This document shows positions 8,531-15,534 of a DNA stretch of 34,342 nucleotides, one piece after another. The notes beneath the pieces were generated by a model. It saw nothing but the letters and a program-made list of their open reading frames with translations, was not told where the DNA came from and ran no database searches. Source of the DNA: Streptomyces niphimycinicus. Lineage in GTDB: Bacteria > Actinomycetota > Actinomycetes > Streptomycetales > Streptomycetaceae. The first letter of the stretch is position 1, and every line of letters begins with the position of its first letter. The position numbers were made by a program, and so were the translations under genes. The stretch lies in assembly GCF_018883605.1 (NCBI RefSeq), contig NZ_JAHLEM010000225.1:1-34342 (forward strand), in the 5' to 3' direction.

Positions 8531-8589
8531 CCCCCTCCCGGGCCGGGATGCGGAACTCGCGGCCGCCGACCCTACGTCCTCGGATGGGA

Positions 8590-8609
8590 GACGCCCCCCG
8601 GGGGGCGTC
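8590..8609 (+). terminator. Hairpin after the exporter-TetR operon
   Basis: GACGCCCCCCGGGGGGCGTC is a 20-bp perfect palindrome lying between the TetR gene and the next gene on the same strand. It is followed by GGAAAAG. It is a likely terminator of the operon. Confidence 0.5.
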
Positions 8610-8678
8610 CGGAAAAGCCCTGGTCATCACCTAGGGTCGTAGCCAAGGCGCGGCAGTTGAGGCAGTGAGGGACGACGA

Positions 8679-9704
8679 ATGACGCAGGCGTACACACAGG
8701 AGACACGACAGCCCGGGGACACGCCCGGGCGATCGGGCTCCCGGATCGGCCGCCTGCTCCACCGGCTCCGGGACGATCGCGGCATCTGGCGGCGCGGACT
8801 GGTGCTGGCGGCGATCGCGATCCTGCTCGCGCTGGTCATGATCTTCCACGCCGAGATCCCCAACCGGGTCGGCAACCTCGGCTCCCTGCTGGAGACCTTC
8901 CTGCCGTGGCTGGGCCTGGTCCTTCCGGTGCTGCTGGTGCTCGGCCTGGTGCGGCGGTCGGCGAGCGCCGTGCTCGCGCTGGTGCTGCCCGTCGGCGTCT
9001 GGCTGAACCTCTTCGGCGGGGCGATGTTCTCCGACAAGTCCGGCAGCGGCGGCGAGCTGACCGTCGTCACCCACAACGTCAACGCGGAGAACGCCGACTC
9101 GACGGGCACCGCCGAGGACGTGGCCCGATCGGGCGCCGATGTGGTGGCGCTGGAGGAGCTGACGGGCGATGCCGTGCCCACGTACGAGCGGGCCCTGGCA
9201 GGCACTTACCGGTACCACACCGTGCAGGGCACGGTGGGGCTGTGGAGCAAGTACCCGCTGTCCGGCACCAAGCCGGTGGACCTCAAGCTCGGCTGGACCC
9301 GGGCGCTGCGCACCACCGTCGCCACACCGCGCGGCGAGGTCGGTGTCTATGTGGCCCATCTGCCCTCGGTGCGGGTGAAGTTCAACGCGGGCTTCACCGC
9401 CGGGCAGCGCGACGCCAGCGCCGAGGTACTGGGCCAGGCCATCTCCCGGGAGCCGCTCCGCAAGGTGATCCTGCTCGGCGATCTGAACGGCACCATGAAC
9501 GACCGGGCGCTCGCCCCCGTCACCGCGCAGATGCGGTCCGCCCAGGGCGCGGCGGGCGACGGCTTCGGCTTTAGCTGGCCCGCCTCGTTCCCGATGGCGC
9601 GGATCGACCAGATCATGGTGCGGGGGATGGATCCGGTCGCGGCGTGGGCGCTGCCCAAGACCGGAAGCGATCACCTTCCGCTGGCGGCGTCGTTCGACTA
9701 CTGA
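8679..9704 (+). CDS. Membrane-anchored endonuclease/exonuclease/phosphatase-fold protein
   Basis: This is a 341-residue protein. Three hydrophobic segments (about residues 44-62, 73-91 and 95-112) precede a C-terminal EEP domain from about 125. Its catalytic landmarks are THNVN (metal Asn), LEEL (metal Glu), AHL, GDLNGT (catalytic Asp/Asn), IDQIMV and the terminal GSDHLPL (catalytic His). The active domain probably faces outside the membrane. Related Streptomyces proteins are annotated only as EEP family; the substrate could be a nucleic acid, a phosphoinositide-like lipid or another phosphodiester. GTGAGGGA lies 6 nt before the ATG. A TAGGGT box at about 8634 could be its -10. It stands as a single gene followed by a 14-bp repeat array. 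Confidence 0.88.
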   Translation: MTQAYTQETRQPGDTPGRSGSRIGRLLHRLRDDRGIWRRGLVLAAIAILLALVMIFHAEIPNRVGNLGSLLETFLPWLGLVLPVLLVLGLVRRSASAVLALVLPVGVWLNLFGGAMFSDKSGSGGELTVVTHNVNAENADSTGTAEDVARSGADVVALEELTGDAVPTYERALAGTYRYHTVQGTVGLWSKYPLSGTKPVDLKLGWTRALRTTVATPRGEVGVYVAHLPSVRVKFNAGFTAGQRDASAEVLGQAISREPLRKVILLGDLNGTMNDRALAPVTAQMRSAQGAAGDGFGFSWPASFPMARIDQIMVRGMDPVAAWALPKTGSDHLPLAASFDY

Positions 9705-9710
9705 GCTCGC

Positions 9711-9857
9711 GGATGAATCCGGGCGAATGAATGGGGGCGGGTGAACGCGGGGGGATGAACGCGGGGGGATGAACCCTGGCGGGTGAACGCGGGCGGATGA
9801 ACACGCGGGGATGAACACGGGGCGATGAACCCTGCCTGGTGAACCTTGGCGGGTGAC
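9711..9857. repeat. Array of eleven 14-bp degenerate direct repeats
   Basis: The core TGA(A/C) recurs at 9714, 9728, 9742, 9756, 9770, 9784, 9798, 9812, 9826, 9840 and 9854, exactly every 14 bases. The approximate unit is GG(A/G)TGAACNCGGGG. The units diverge by point changes but never shift register. The array lies between the EEP gene and the second exporter. It is not a CRISPR array, since there are no spacers. A replication-type iteron set, a protein-binding array or a minisatellite are the alternatives. Confidence 0.85.
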
Positions 9858-9937
9858 CCGGCTCACGGTCCGTCCGGCGAGATCTTACGTCCTGTTCATC
9901 TTGGGGATCTCCTCGGGAACATCCAGCGTGAGAGACT

Positions 9938-9966
9938 TTGTTCAGCTAGAGAACATACGCATCCTG
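9938..9966 (+). promoter_or_regulatory. Candidate promoter and operator of the second exporter
   Basis: TTGTTC (9938-9943) and CATCCT (9960-9965), 16 nt apart, form a plausible -35/-10 pair. A 17-bp palindrome, TGTTC-N7-GAACA (9939-9955), covers the -35 and spacer. A second, wider TGTTC (9893) and GAACA (9917) pair lies upstream. The regulator is not encoded next door. Confidence 0.4.
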
Positions 9967-9998
9967 TGCACGTTTCTCCTTCGTTTGAAAGGTCTCTC

Positions 9999-11204
9999 AT
10001 GCCCCTGGCCCTGCTCGCCCTTGCTGTGAGCGCCTTCGGCATTGGTACTACCGAGTTCGTGATGATGGGCCTGCTGCCCAATGTCGCGAACGATCTCCAC
10101 ACCTCGGTGCCCACGGCCGGATACCTCGTCTCCGCCTACGCCATCGGCGTCGTGGTGGGCGCTCCGCTGCTGACCGCCCTCGGTTCCCGGATCCCGCGCA
10201 AGCGGATGCTCGTGTTGCTCATGGCGCTCTTCACGGTGGGCAACCTCGCCTCCGCCCTCGCCCCCAACTTCGGGCTGCTGATCGCGGGCCGGGTGCTCGC
10301 CGGGCTGCCCCACGGCGCGTTCTTCGGCGTCGGCGCGGTGGTCGCCTCGCGGCTGGTGTCCGAGGACCGGCGGGCCCGCGCGGTCGCCACCATGTTTCTC
10401 GGGCTGACCATAGCCAATATCGTCGGCGTCCCCGTGGCCACCCTGCTCGGCCAGAACCTCGGCTGGCGCGCCACCTTCCTGGTGGTCTCCGCGATCGGCG
10501 TGGTCGCGATGGGCGCGCTCGCCCGGCTCGTCCCGCAGGTCTCCCTCGAACAGCACGGCGGACTGCGCCAGGAGCTCGGCGCGCTGCGCGACCGGCAGGT
10601 CATCCTGGGACTGCTCACCGCCGTCTTCGGCTTCGCCGGTGTCTTCGCCGTCTACAGCTACCTCGCCTCGATGATGACCGAGGTCACCGGCTTCGGTGAG
10701 TCGACGGTCACCCTGGTGCTGGCGCTGTTCGGCATCGGCATGACGCTGGGCGCCCTGATCGCCGGTCCGCTGACCGACCGGGCACTGCGGCCGACGCTCT
10801 ACGGCTCGCTGGCGGCGCTGGCGGTCACGCTCGTGGCCTTCGACTTCACGGTGCATGTGAAGTGGGCGGCGCTGCTGTCGGTCGTGGTGCTCGGCGCGGT
10901 CGGCTTCATGACCACCACCCCGTTGCAGATGCTGGTGATGAACAAGGCCCAGCACGCCCCGACGCTGGCCTCCGCCTCCAACCACTCCGCGTTCAACCTG
11001 GCCAACGCGGGTGGCGCGTGGCTGGGCGGCGTCGCCATCGCGGCGGGCTGGGGCTGGACGTCCCCGACGCTGGTCGGTGCGGTGCTCGCGGTGATCGGTC
11101 TGGCGATCGCGCTGATCGCGGGGCGGAGTGACCGGGTTCCGGGGGGCGGGTCGCGGGTCGTTGCGAGCAGCGAGTCGATGCCGCACTTGTCCGAGGTGGG
11201 CTGA
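9999..11204 (+). CDS. MFS exporter, DHA1 (AraJ/CmlA-like) family
   Basis: This is a 401-residue transporter with 12 predicted helices. The N-terminus GIGTTEFVMMGLLPNVA and the loop GSRIPRKRML are typical of the DHA1 group that contains chloramphenicol and arabinose exporters. GAAAGG lies 8 nt before the ATG at 9999. A longer frame from 9846 runs through the repeat array and is not credible. Likely role: efflux of a small drug or sugar-like compound by proton antiport; the substrate is unknown. A palindrome overlapping the presumed promoter suggests repression by a regulator coded elsewhere. Confidence 0.92.
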   Translation: MPLALLALAVSAFGIGTTEFVMMGLLPNVANDLHTSVPTAGYLVSAYAIGVVVGAPLLTALGSRIPRKRMLVLLMALFTVGNLASALAPNFGLLIAGRVLAGLPHGAFFGVGAVVASRLVSEDRRARAVATMFLGLTIANIVGVPVATLLGQNLGWRATFLVVSAIGVVAMGALARLVPQVSLEQHGGLRQELGALRDRQVILGLLTAVFGFAGVFAVYSYLASMMTEVTGFGESTVTLVLALFGIGMTLGALIAGPLTDRALRPTLYGSLAALAVTLVAFDFTVHVKWAALLSVVVLGAVGFMTTTPLQMLVMNKAQHAPTLASASNHSAFNLANAGGAWLGGVAIAAGWGWTSPTLVGAVLAVIGLAIALIAGRSDRVPGGGSRVVASSESMPHLSEVG

Positions 11205-11276
11205 GCTACGAGGGTCCGGCGGGTCTGTCCCCAACCCGCCCCTTCCCGAAACCGGGACCCGACCCCGGCCCCCGCC

Positions 11277-11372
11277 GGGGCTCCGCCCCAGACCCGGAAC
11301 CGGGGCTCCGCCCCAGACCCGGAACCGGGGCTCCGCCCCTGGACCCCGCTCCTCAAACGCCGGAGGGGCTGG
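11277..11372. repeat. 25-bp tandem repeats joined to a Streptomyces intergenic element
   Basis: GGGGCTCCGCCC recurs at 11277, 11302 and 11327; the full unit is 25 bp (…AGACCCGGAACC…). The last copy runs on into GGACCCCGCTCCTCAAACG and CCGGAGGGGCTGG. I recognise this sequence as recurring between genes in many Streptomyces genomes (from memory). It can fold into GC-rich hairpins and may terminate the exporter transcript. Confidence 0.6.
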
Positions 11373-11385
11373 CTCGGCCTCCGCG

Positions 11386-11475
11386 GCCCCTGCGGGCCAC
11401 CTGCCGTTCGTGGAGGCGCCCGCCGAGTGGCTGGGCCTGATCAGGACGTTCCTGGACGCCCAGTACGCACGGTAG
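11386..11475 (+). pseudogene. Relic of an alpha/beta-hydrolase 3' end
   Basis: The last ~26 codons before the TAG at 11473-11475 read AGHLPFVEAPAEWLGLIRTF and continue LDAQYAR. This is the typical end of an alpha/beta hydrolase: a GH with the catalytic His, the P-x-x-E-x-P signature and a final amphipathic helix. Everything upstream in the frame is repetitive GC-rich DNA without protein character, so only the tail of the gene survives. It ends 21 bp before the nadE stop on the other strand. The assignment rests on a short motif. Confidence 0.45.
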
Positions 11476-11496
11476 AACCACGCGTAGCCCACAGGC

Positions 11497-13251
11497 TCAC
11501 GTGCGCTCGCGCCAGCGGTTGGTGATGGGCAGCCGCCGGTCCTTGCCGAAGCCCTTCGCGGAGATCTTCGTGCCCGGCGGGTACTGCCGGCGCTTGTACT
11601 CGGCGGTGTCCACCAGCCGCAGGATCCGGGTCACCAGCGGATCGTCGTATCCCGCCGCCACGATGTCCTGACGCCCCTGGTCACGGTCGACATACAGCTC
11701 CAGGATCCGGTCGAGGATCTCGTAGTCGGGGAGCGAGTCGGTGTCGACCTGGCCGGGGCGCAGCTCGGCGCTCGGCGGCTTGGTGATCGAGTTCTCGGGG
11801 ATGGGCGGGGTCTGGCCCCGCTCTTCCGCCGCCCGGTTACGCCATTTCGCCAGGCGGAAGATGGAGGTCTTGTAGACGTCCTTGATCGGGCCGTACGCGC
11901 CGACCGAGTCCCCGTAGAGCGTGGAGTAGCCGCAGGCCAGCTCGGACTTGTTGCCCGGGGCGAGGACGATATGGCCCTCCTGGTTGGAGATCGCCATCAG
12001 CATCGTGCCGCGCAGCCGCGACTGGAGGTTCTCCTCGGCCAGCCCGGTGAGCTGGAGGGACTCCATATAGGCGTCGAACATCGGGGCGATGGAGACCGTG
12101 CGGAAGTTGAGCCCGGTGCGCCGAGCCAGCTCGGTGGCGTCGGCGACGGAGTGCTCGGAGGAGTAGCGCGAGGGCATCGCGACGCCGTACACGTTCTGCG
12201 CGCCGACCGCGTCACAGGCGAGGGCGGCCACCAGCGCGGAGTCGATCCCGCCGGAGAGCCCGATCAGCACACTGCGGAAGCCGTTCTTCGCCGCATAGGC
12301 CCGCAGCCCCACGACCAGCGCCGTGTAGACCTCCTCGTCGTCGCCGAGCCGCTCGGCCTCGCCGCCCGCGAGCTCCGGCTCGTAACCAGGCAGCGGGTCG
12401 GCGGAGAGGGTGACATGGTCGATGCGCAGCCCGTCGTCCACCACCCCCTCCGGGACGGAGTCCGGGTCGGCGGCGGGCAGCTCGAGGTCGAGCAGTACAC
12501 AGCCCTCGGCGAACTGCGGGGCGCGCGCGATGACTTCGCCGTCCCGGTCCACGACGATCGAGTCGCCGTCGAAGACCAGCTCGTCCTGGCCGCCGATCAT
12601 CGCCAGATACGCGGTGGTGCAGCCCGCCTCCTGGGCCCGCTTGCGCACCAGGTCCAGCCGGGTGTCGTCCTTCTCCCGCTCGTACGGCGAGGCGTTGATC
12701 GACAGCAGCAGCCCGGCCCCGGCCGAACAGCTCGCCGGCACCCGGCCGCCGTCCTGCCACAGGTCCTCGCAGATGGCGAGCGCGACGTCGATGCCGTGGA
12801 CGCGCACCATGGGCAGGGTGTCGCCGGGCACGAAGTAGCGGAACTCGTCGAAGACGCCGTAGTTCGGCAGATGGTGCTTGGCGAAGGTCAGCGCGACCGT
12901 GCCCCGGTGCAGCACCGCGCCCGCGTTCTGCGGGGAGCCGGCCGGCTGGCCGTAGCGCCGGGCGCGCTCGCTGCGGTCGAGATAGCCGACGACCACCGGC
13001 AGCTCGCCCAGCCCCTCGGCGTTCAGCCGCTCGGCGAGCGAGTGCAGGGCCGCGCGCGACGCCTCGACGAAGGACGAGCGCAGCGCCAGGTCCTCGACGG
13101 GGTAGCCGGTCAGCACCATCTCGGGGAACGCCACCAGATGGGCGCCCTGCTCGGCGGAGTGCCGGGTCCAGTGGAGTATCGACTCGGTGTTGCCGTCGAG
13201 GTCTCCGACGGTCGAGTCGATCTGGTTCAGAGCGAGGCGAAGTTGAGGCAC
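11497..13251 (-). CDS. nadE: Glutamine-dependent NAD+ synthetase
   Basis: This 584-residue two-domain enzyme makes NAD+ from nicotinic acid adenine dinucleotide, ATP and glutamine. The N-terminal nitrilase-type glutaminase domain shows the Glu-Lys-Cys triad: E44 (AFPEM), K125 (TFAKHHLPNYG) and C161 (AICEDLW). The synthetase domain has the ATP-pyrophosphatase loop SGGIDS at residues 333-338 and the family regions YGVAMPS and APGNKSELACGY. The conserved protein begins at the GTG at 13251. No Shine-Dalgarno is present; TACACT ends 6 nt upstream, indicating a leaderless message. The gene is single, on the opposite strand to the exporter before it. Confidence 0.96.
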   Translation of the reverse strand: MPQLRLALNQIDSTVGDLDGNTESILHWTRHSAEQGAHLVAFPEMVLTGYPVEDLALRSSFVEASRAALHSLAERLNAEGLGELPVVVGYLDRSERARRYGQPAGSPQNAGAVLHRGTVALTFAKHHLPNYGVFDEFRYFVPGDTLPMVRVHGIDVALAICEDLWQDGGRVPASCSAGAGLLLSINASPYEREKDDTRLDLVRKRAQEAGCTTAYLAMIGGQDELVFDGDSIVVDRDGEVIARAPQFAEGCVLLDLELPAADPDSVPEGVVDDGLRIDHVTLSADPLPGYEPELAGGEAERLGDDEEVYTALVVGLRAYAAKNGFRSVLIGLSGGIDSALVAALACDAVGAQNVYGVAMPSRYSSEHSVADATELARRTGLNFRTVSIAPMFDAYMESLQLTGLAEENLQSRLRGTMLMAISNQEGHIVLAPGNKSELACGYSTLYGDSVGAYGPIKDVYKTSIFRLAKWRNRAAEERGQTPPIPENSITKPPSAELRPGQVDTDSLPDYEILDRILELYVDRDQGRQDIVAAGYDDPLVTRILRLVDTAEYKRRQYPPGTKISAKGFGKDRRLPITNRWRERT

Positions 13252-13263
13252 GCGCCCAGTGTA
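13252..13263 (-). promoter_or_regulatory. -10 box for a leaderless nadE message
   Basis: On the minus strand TACACT (13263-13258) is followed by GGGCGC and then the GTG start at 13251. The fit to TANNNT and the 6-nt spacing match Streptomyces leaderless genes. A good -35 is not visible. Confidence 0.5.
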
Positions 13264-13340
13264 ATCGTCTGTCTGACGCGATAGCCGGGGGTGTCTGCCT
13301 TCTCACGCCCTCTCACGCGTTCCCGCGCCGGACGCGGCCC

Positions 13341-13379
13341 CTCACGCCGGACGGCGGCCCTCTCACGCCGGACGGCGGC
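13341..13379. repeat. Pair of 18-bp direct repeats, 21-bp period
   Basis: CTCACGCCGGACGGCGGC occurs at 13341-13358 and 13362-13379. Shorter CTCACGC pieces precede them (13304-13320). The pair lies in the gap between the copper oxidase stop and the nadE start. Confidence 0.75.
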
Positions 13380-13400
13380 GCCGGGCGGAACCCGCCCGGC
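13380..13400 (-). terminator. Hairpin after the multicopper oxidase gene
   Basis: GCCGGGCGG (13380-13388) pairs perfectly with CCGCCCGGC (13392-13400) around a 3-nt loop. It is about 57 bp past the stop of the minus-strand oxidase gene and upstream of nadE. Confidence 0.5.
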
Positions 13401-13436
13401 CCCTTCGCCTCCGGGGGCCGGGCCTTCCCGGGCGCC

Positions 13437-13468
13437 GCGGCTACTTCTGGTAGCGGCTACTTCTGATA
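13437..13468. repeat. 16-bp tandem duplication over the oxidase stop codon
   Basis: GCGGCTACTTCTGGTA (13437-13452) and GCGGCTACTTCTGATA (13453-13468) differ at one base. The second contains the last codons and stop (CTA at 13457-13459 on the plus strand) of the minus-strand copper oxidase. The first copy lies in the 3' untranslated region. Confidence 0.8.
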
Positions 13469-15106
13469 GCCGAGGATGGTCATCATCCCGGACTCCGAGT
13501 GGTAGACGTTGTGGCAGTGGACCATCCACAGCCCCGGATTGTCGGCGTCGAGGTCCACGTTCACCTTGTGGTGCGGCCGCAGGATCGTGGTGTCCTTACG
13601 GGGGCCGCCGTCCGGCAGTCCGAAGGTGTGGCCGTGCAGATGCATCGGATGCCACATGTCGGTGCCGTTGATGAAGGTGATCCGCACCCGCTCACCGGCC
13701 CGCACCGGATAGCGCTGGGTGGGGTCGTACGGCCGGCCGTTGATGGCCCAGTCCCAGCGCCGCATCGAGCCCGTGAGCCGCATCCGGATGATCCGGTCGG
13801 GCTCCTTGGGCGTCAGGCGTACGTCCTCCGCCGCCTTCAGCCGGTCCGCGGTGAGCAGTTCGCCGTCCAGCTCCTTGGGGCGCGGGAACTTCACGGGCCT
13901 CTTGCCGCGGGTGCGCAGCACCGCCATCGCGGAGCGCCCCTTGCCCTCGGCGAGCACGGCGAGCGGGAAGACCCCGTCCTTGACGGTGACCAGCACGTCG
14001 TAGCGCTCGCCCATACCCAGCAGCAGCGCGTCGGTCTTGGCCGGTACGACCGGGTAGCCGTCGGTGTGGGTGACGGTCATCCGGTGGCCGCCGAGGGCGA
14101 CGCGGAAGGCGGTGTCGCCGCCCGCGTTGATGAGGCGGATGCGGATCCGGTCGCCGCGCTTGGCGCGGAAGACCTGCGGGGACTCCGGGCTGCGCCCGTT
14201 GACCAGGTAGTAGGGGTAGGTGACATCGCCCGCGTGGCCGCCCAGCAGCTCGCTCTCCATGGGCGCGGCGGGCGCGGCCTTCTTCGGCGCCGCGGGCCGG
14301 GCCGCGGCGCGCTTCGCGGCGCCCTTGGCGGCCCGTTTGCCCGCGTCCCCCATGGAACCGTCCCCCATGGAACCGTCCCCCATGGAGTGGCCGCCCTTGC
14401 CGCCGCCCAGCCGTTCGAGCTCCATGTCCGGGGTGCGGCCGCCCACCCCGTCGAGCCAGTCGTCGAGGACGACGACCCACTCCTTGTCGTACTTCAGCGG
14501 CTCCTTCGGATCCTCCACGATCAGCGGTGCGTACAGCCCCCGGTCCAGTTGGACGCCCGAGTGCGGATGGACCCAGTAGGTGCCCGGGTAGTACGCGGTG
14601 AAGCGGTAGTCGAAGGCGGCGCCGGTCCTGACCGGACGCTGGGTCACCCCCGGGACGCCGTCCATGTCGTTGCGCAGCCGGATGCCGTGCCAGTGCAGCG
14701 TGGTGGGCTGCGGCAGGTTGTTGGCGAGGGTGAGGGCGATCGTGTCGCCCGCGGTCACCCGGATCTCCTGGCCCGGCACCTGGTCCTCGTACGCCCAGGA
14801 CGCCACCTTGCGGGCGCCGATGTCCAGGGTGGTGGCGGTGGCGGTGAGCCGGAACGTCCGCACCGGGCCGGGGCCCCGTCGCCGCTCGGTCGCGGCGACC
14901 TCCGGGCCGTGCGGGGAGACGTACTCCGCCGGGCCGTCCTCCGCGGGCGCGCCGGCCCGGGCGGGGGCGCCCATCGTGTTGCTTTCCATACCGCTGTGGC
15001 CCGTGGCCCGGGGGTGGGGGCCGGGGGAGCCACAGGCCGCGAGCAGACCGCTGCCCGCGGCGGCGATGCCCGTGCCGAGCACGGCACGGCGAGTCTTTTC
15101 GTGCAT
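13457..15106 (-). CDS. Multicopper oxidase (laccase/CopA-like), Tat lipoprotein
   Basis: This is a 549-residue three-domain multicopper oxidase. The N-terminus has a twin-arginine stretch (KTRRAVLG) and a lipobox LAAC with Cys25, so it is probably exported folded by Tat and anchored outside the membrane. All four copper motifs are present: HWHG at 138-141, HPHSG at 180-184, HPMHLHGH near the end, and HCHNVYHSESGMM, whose last Met is the type-1 axial ligand. Between the second and third domains is a linker with three MGDGS-like Met/Asp units followed by Lys/Ala-rich sequence. Likely role: oxidation of Cu(I) or phenolic compounds in copper tolerance. The ATG at 15106 is preferred over a TTG at 15121, since GGGGTA precedes it. 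Confidence 0.93.
   Translation of the reverse strand: MHEKTRRAVLGTGIAAAGSGLLAACGSPGPHPRATGHSGMESNTMGAPARAGAPAEDGPAEYVSPHGPEVAATERRRGPGPVRTFRLTATATTLDIGARKVASWAYEDQVPGQEIRVTAGDTIALTLANNLPQPTTLHWHGIRLRNDMDGVPGVTQRPVRTGAAFDYRFTAYYPGTYWVHPHSGVQLDRGLYAPLIVEDPKEPLKYDKEWVVVLDDWLDGVGGRTPDMELERLGGGKGGHSMGDGSMGDGSMGDAGKRAAKGAAKRAAARPAAPKKAAPAAPMESELLGGHAGDVTYPYYLVNGRSPESPQVFRAKRGDRIRIRLINAGGDTAFRVALGGHRMTVTHTDGYPVVPAKTDALLLGMGERYDVLVTVKDGVFPLAVLAEGKGRSAMAVLRTRGKRPVKFPRPKELDGELLTADRLKAAEDVRLTPKEPDRIIRMRLTGSMRRWDWAINGRPYDPTQRYPVRAGERVRITFINGTDMWHPMHLHGHTFGLPDGGPRKDTTILRPHHKVNVDLDADNPGLWMVHCHNVYHSESGMMTILGYQK
14351..14386. repeat. 15-bp coding repeat for Met/Asp linker units
   Basis: CATGGAACCGTCCCC occurs twice in tandem (14351-14365, 14366-14380), followed by a partial CATGGA. 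It keeps the reading frame of the copper oxidase and encodes GDGSM units on the minus strand. The number of units could change by slippage without breaking the protein. Confidence 0.75.
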
Positions 15107-15534
15107 GAGTCGGTACCCCAATGCTGATGTGTGCCGGATGCGTGAGGGGCGGCGCGTCCGCCGCCCCGCCGGAAGGGCGGGCGGCCGACGCGCCGCTCTA
15201 TGCGACGCGGCATCAGCGGTCGGCTGTGGGGTGAGGGGCTCTGGTGCACCGCCGCCTCCATCTGACCGTTCAGATCATCTGACCGTTTGATCATCGTGAT
15301 AATCGGCACCCTACCCCCAAGGGGTATGGAGCTCCCGCAGGCGCCACGGTGCGCGCGGAACGCCCGGAGCCGGGACCGGCCGGGTGAAAGTACGATGCAC
15401 ACATCGAGGTGAGCTGAGGGGAGAGCCGGAGAGCCCGGACGAAACCTCCGTGAAATCCCACCGCGTGATACTGGGCTGCGGAAGGTGCCCCGCGCCCGCG
15501 AAAAGAGCCGTTTGACCTGCAAGGATAGGGGACC
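15107..15534. other. Divergent intergenic region between copper oxidase and glnA2
   Basis: No credible gene is seen in these 428 bases. The oxidase side is GC-rich. The middle holds a 16-bp palindrome ATCTGA-CCGT-TCAGAT (15260-15275) with a partial direct copy after it (CATCTGACCGTT at 15259 and 15276), then the CsoR-like site. The glnA2 side has TACGAT (15391-15396), a possible -10, overlapping CGATG-CACA-CATCG (15393-15406), and AGGATAGGGG as ribosome-binding site just before the ATG at 15535. Confidence 0.6.
15312..15326. promoter_or_regulatory. CsoR-like copper operator
   Basis: TACCCC-CAA-GGGGTA is a perfect 6+6 palindrome with the G/C-tract layout of CsoR copper-repressor sites. It lies about 205 bp upstream of the copper oxidase and about 210 bp upstream of glnA2. 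Copper control of the oxidase is the simpler reading. No csoR gene is in the window. Confidence 0.5.

Noticed and set aside
9711..9857. CRISPR array
   Set aside because: Repeats are only 14 bp, touch each other without spacers, and no cas gene is near.
9846..9998. Longer N-terminus for the DHA1 exporter
   Set aside because: The added codons run through the 14-bp array and the presumed promoter, while the family's conserved start and a ribosome-binding site are at 9999.
1..11204. Antibiotic biosynthetic cluster suggested by a SARP regulator plus three exporters
   Set aside because: No biosynthetic enzyme (PKS, NRPS, terpene, RiPP or tailoring set) lies among them, and panB and nadE are housekeeping genes.
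11277..11340. CRISPR array or phage attachment site
   Set aside because: The three 25-bp units are contiguous, without spacers, and belong to a dispersed GC-rich intergenic element; no integrase or tRNA gene is present.
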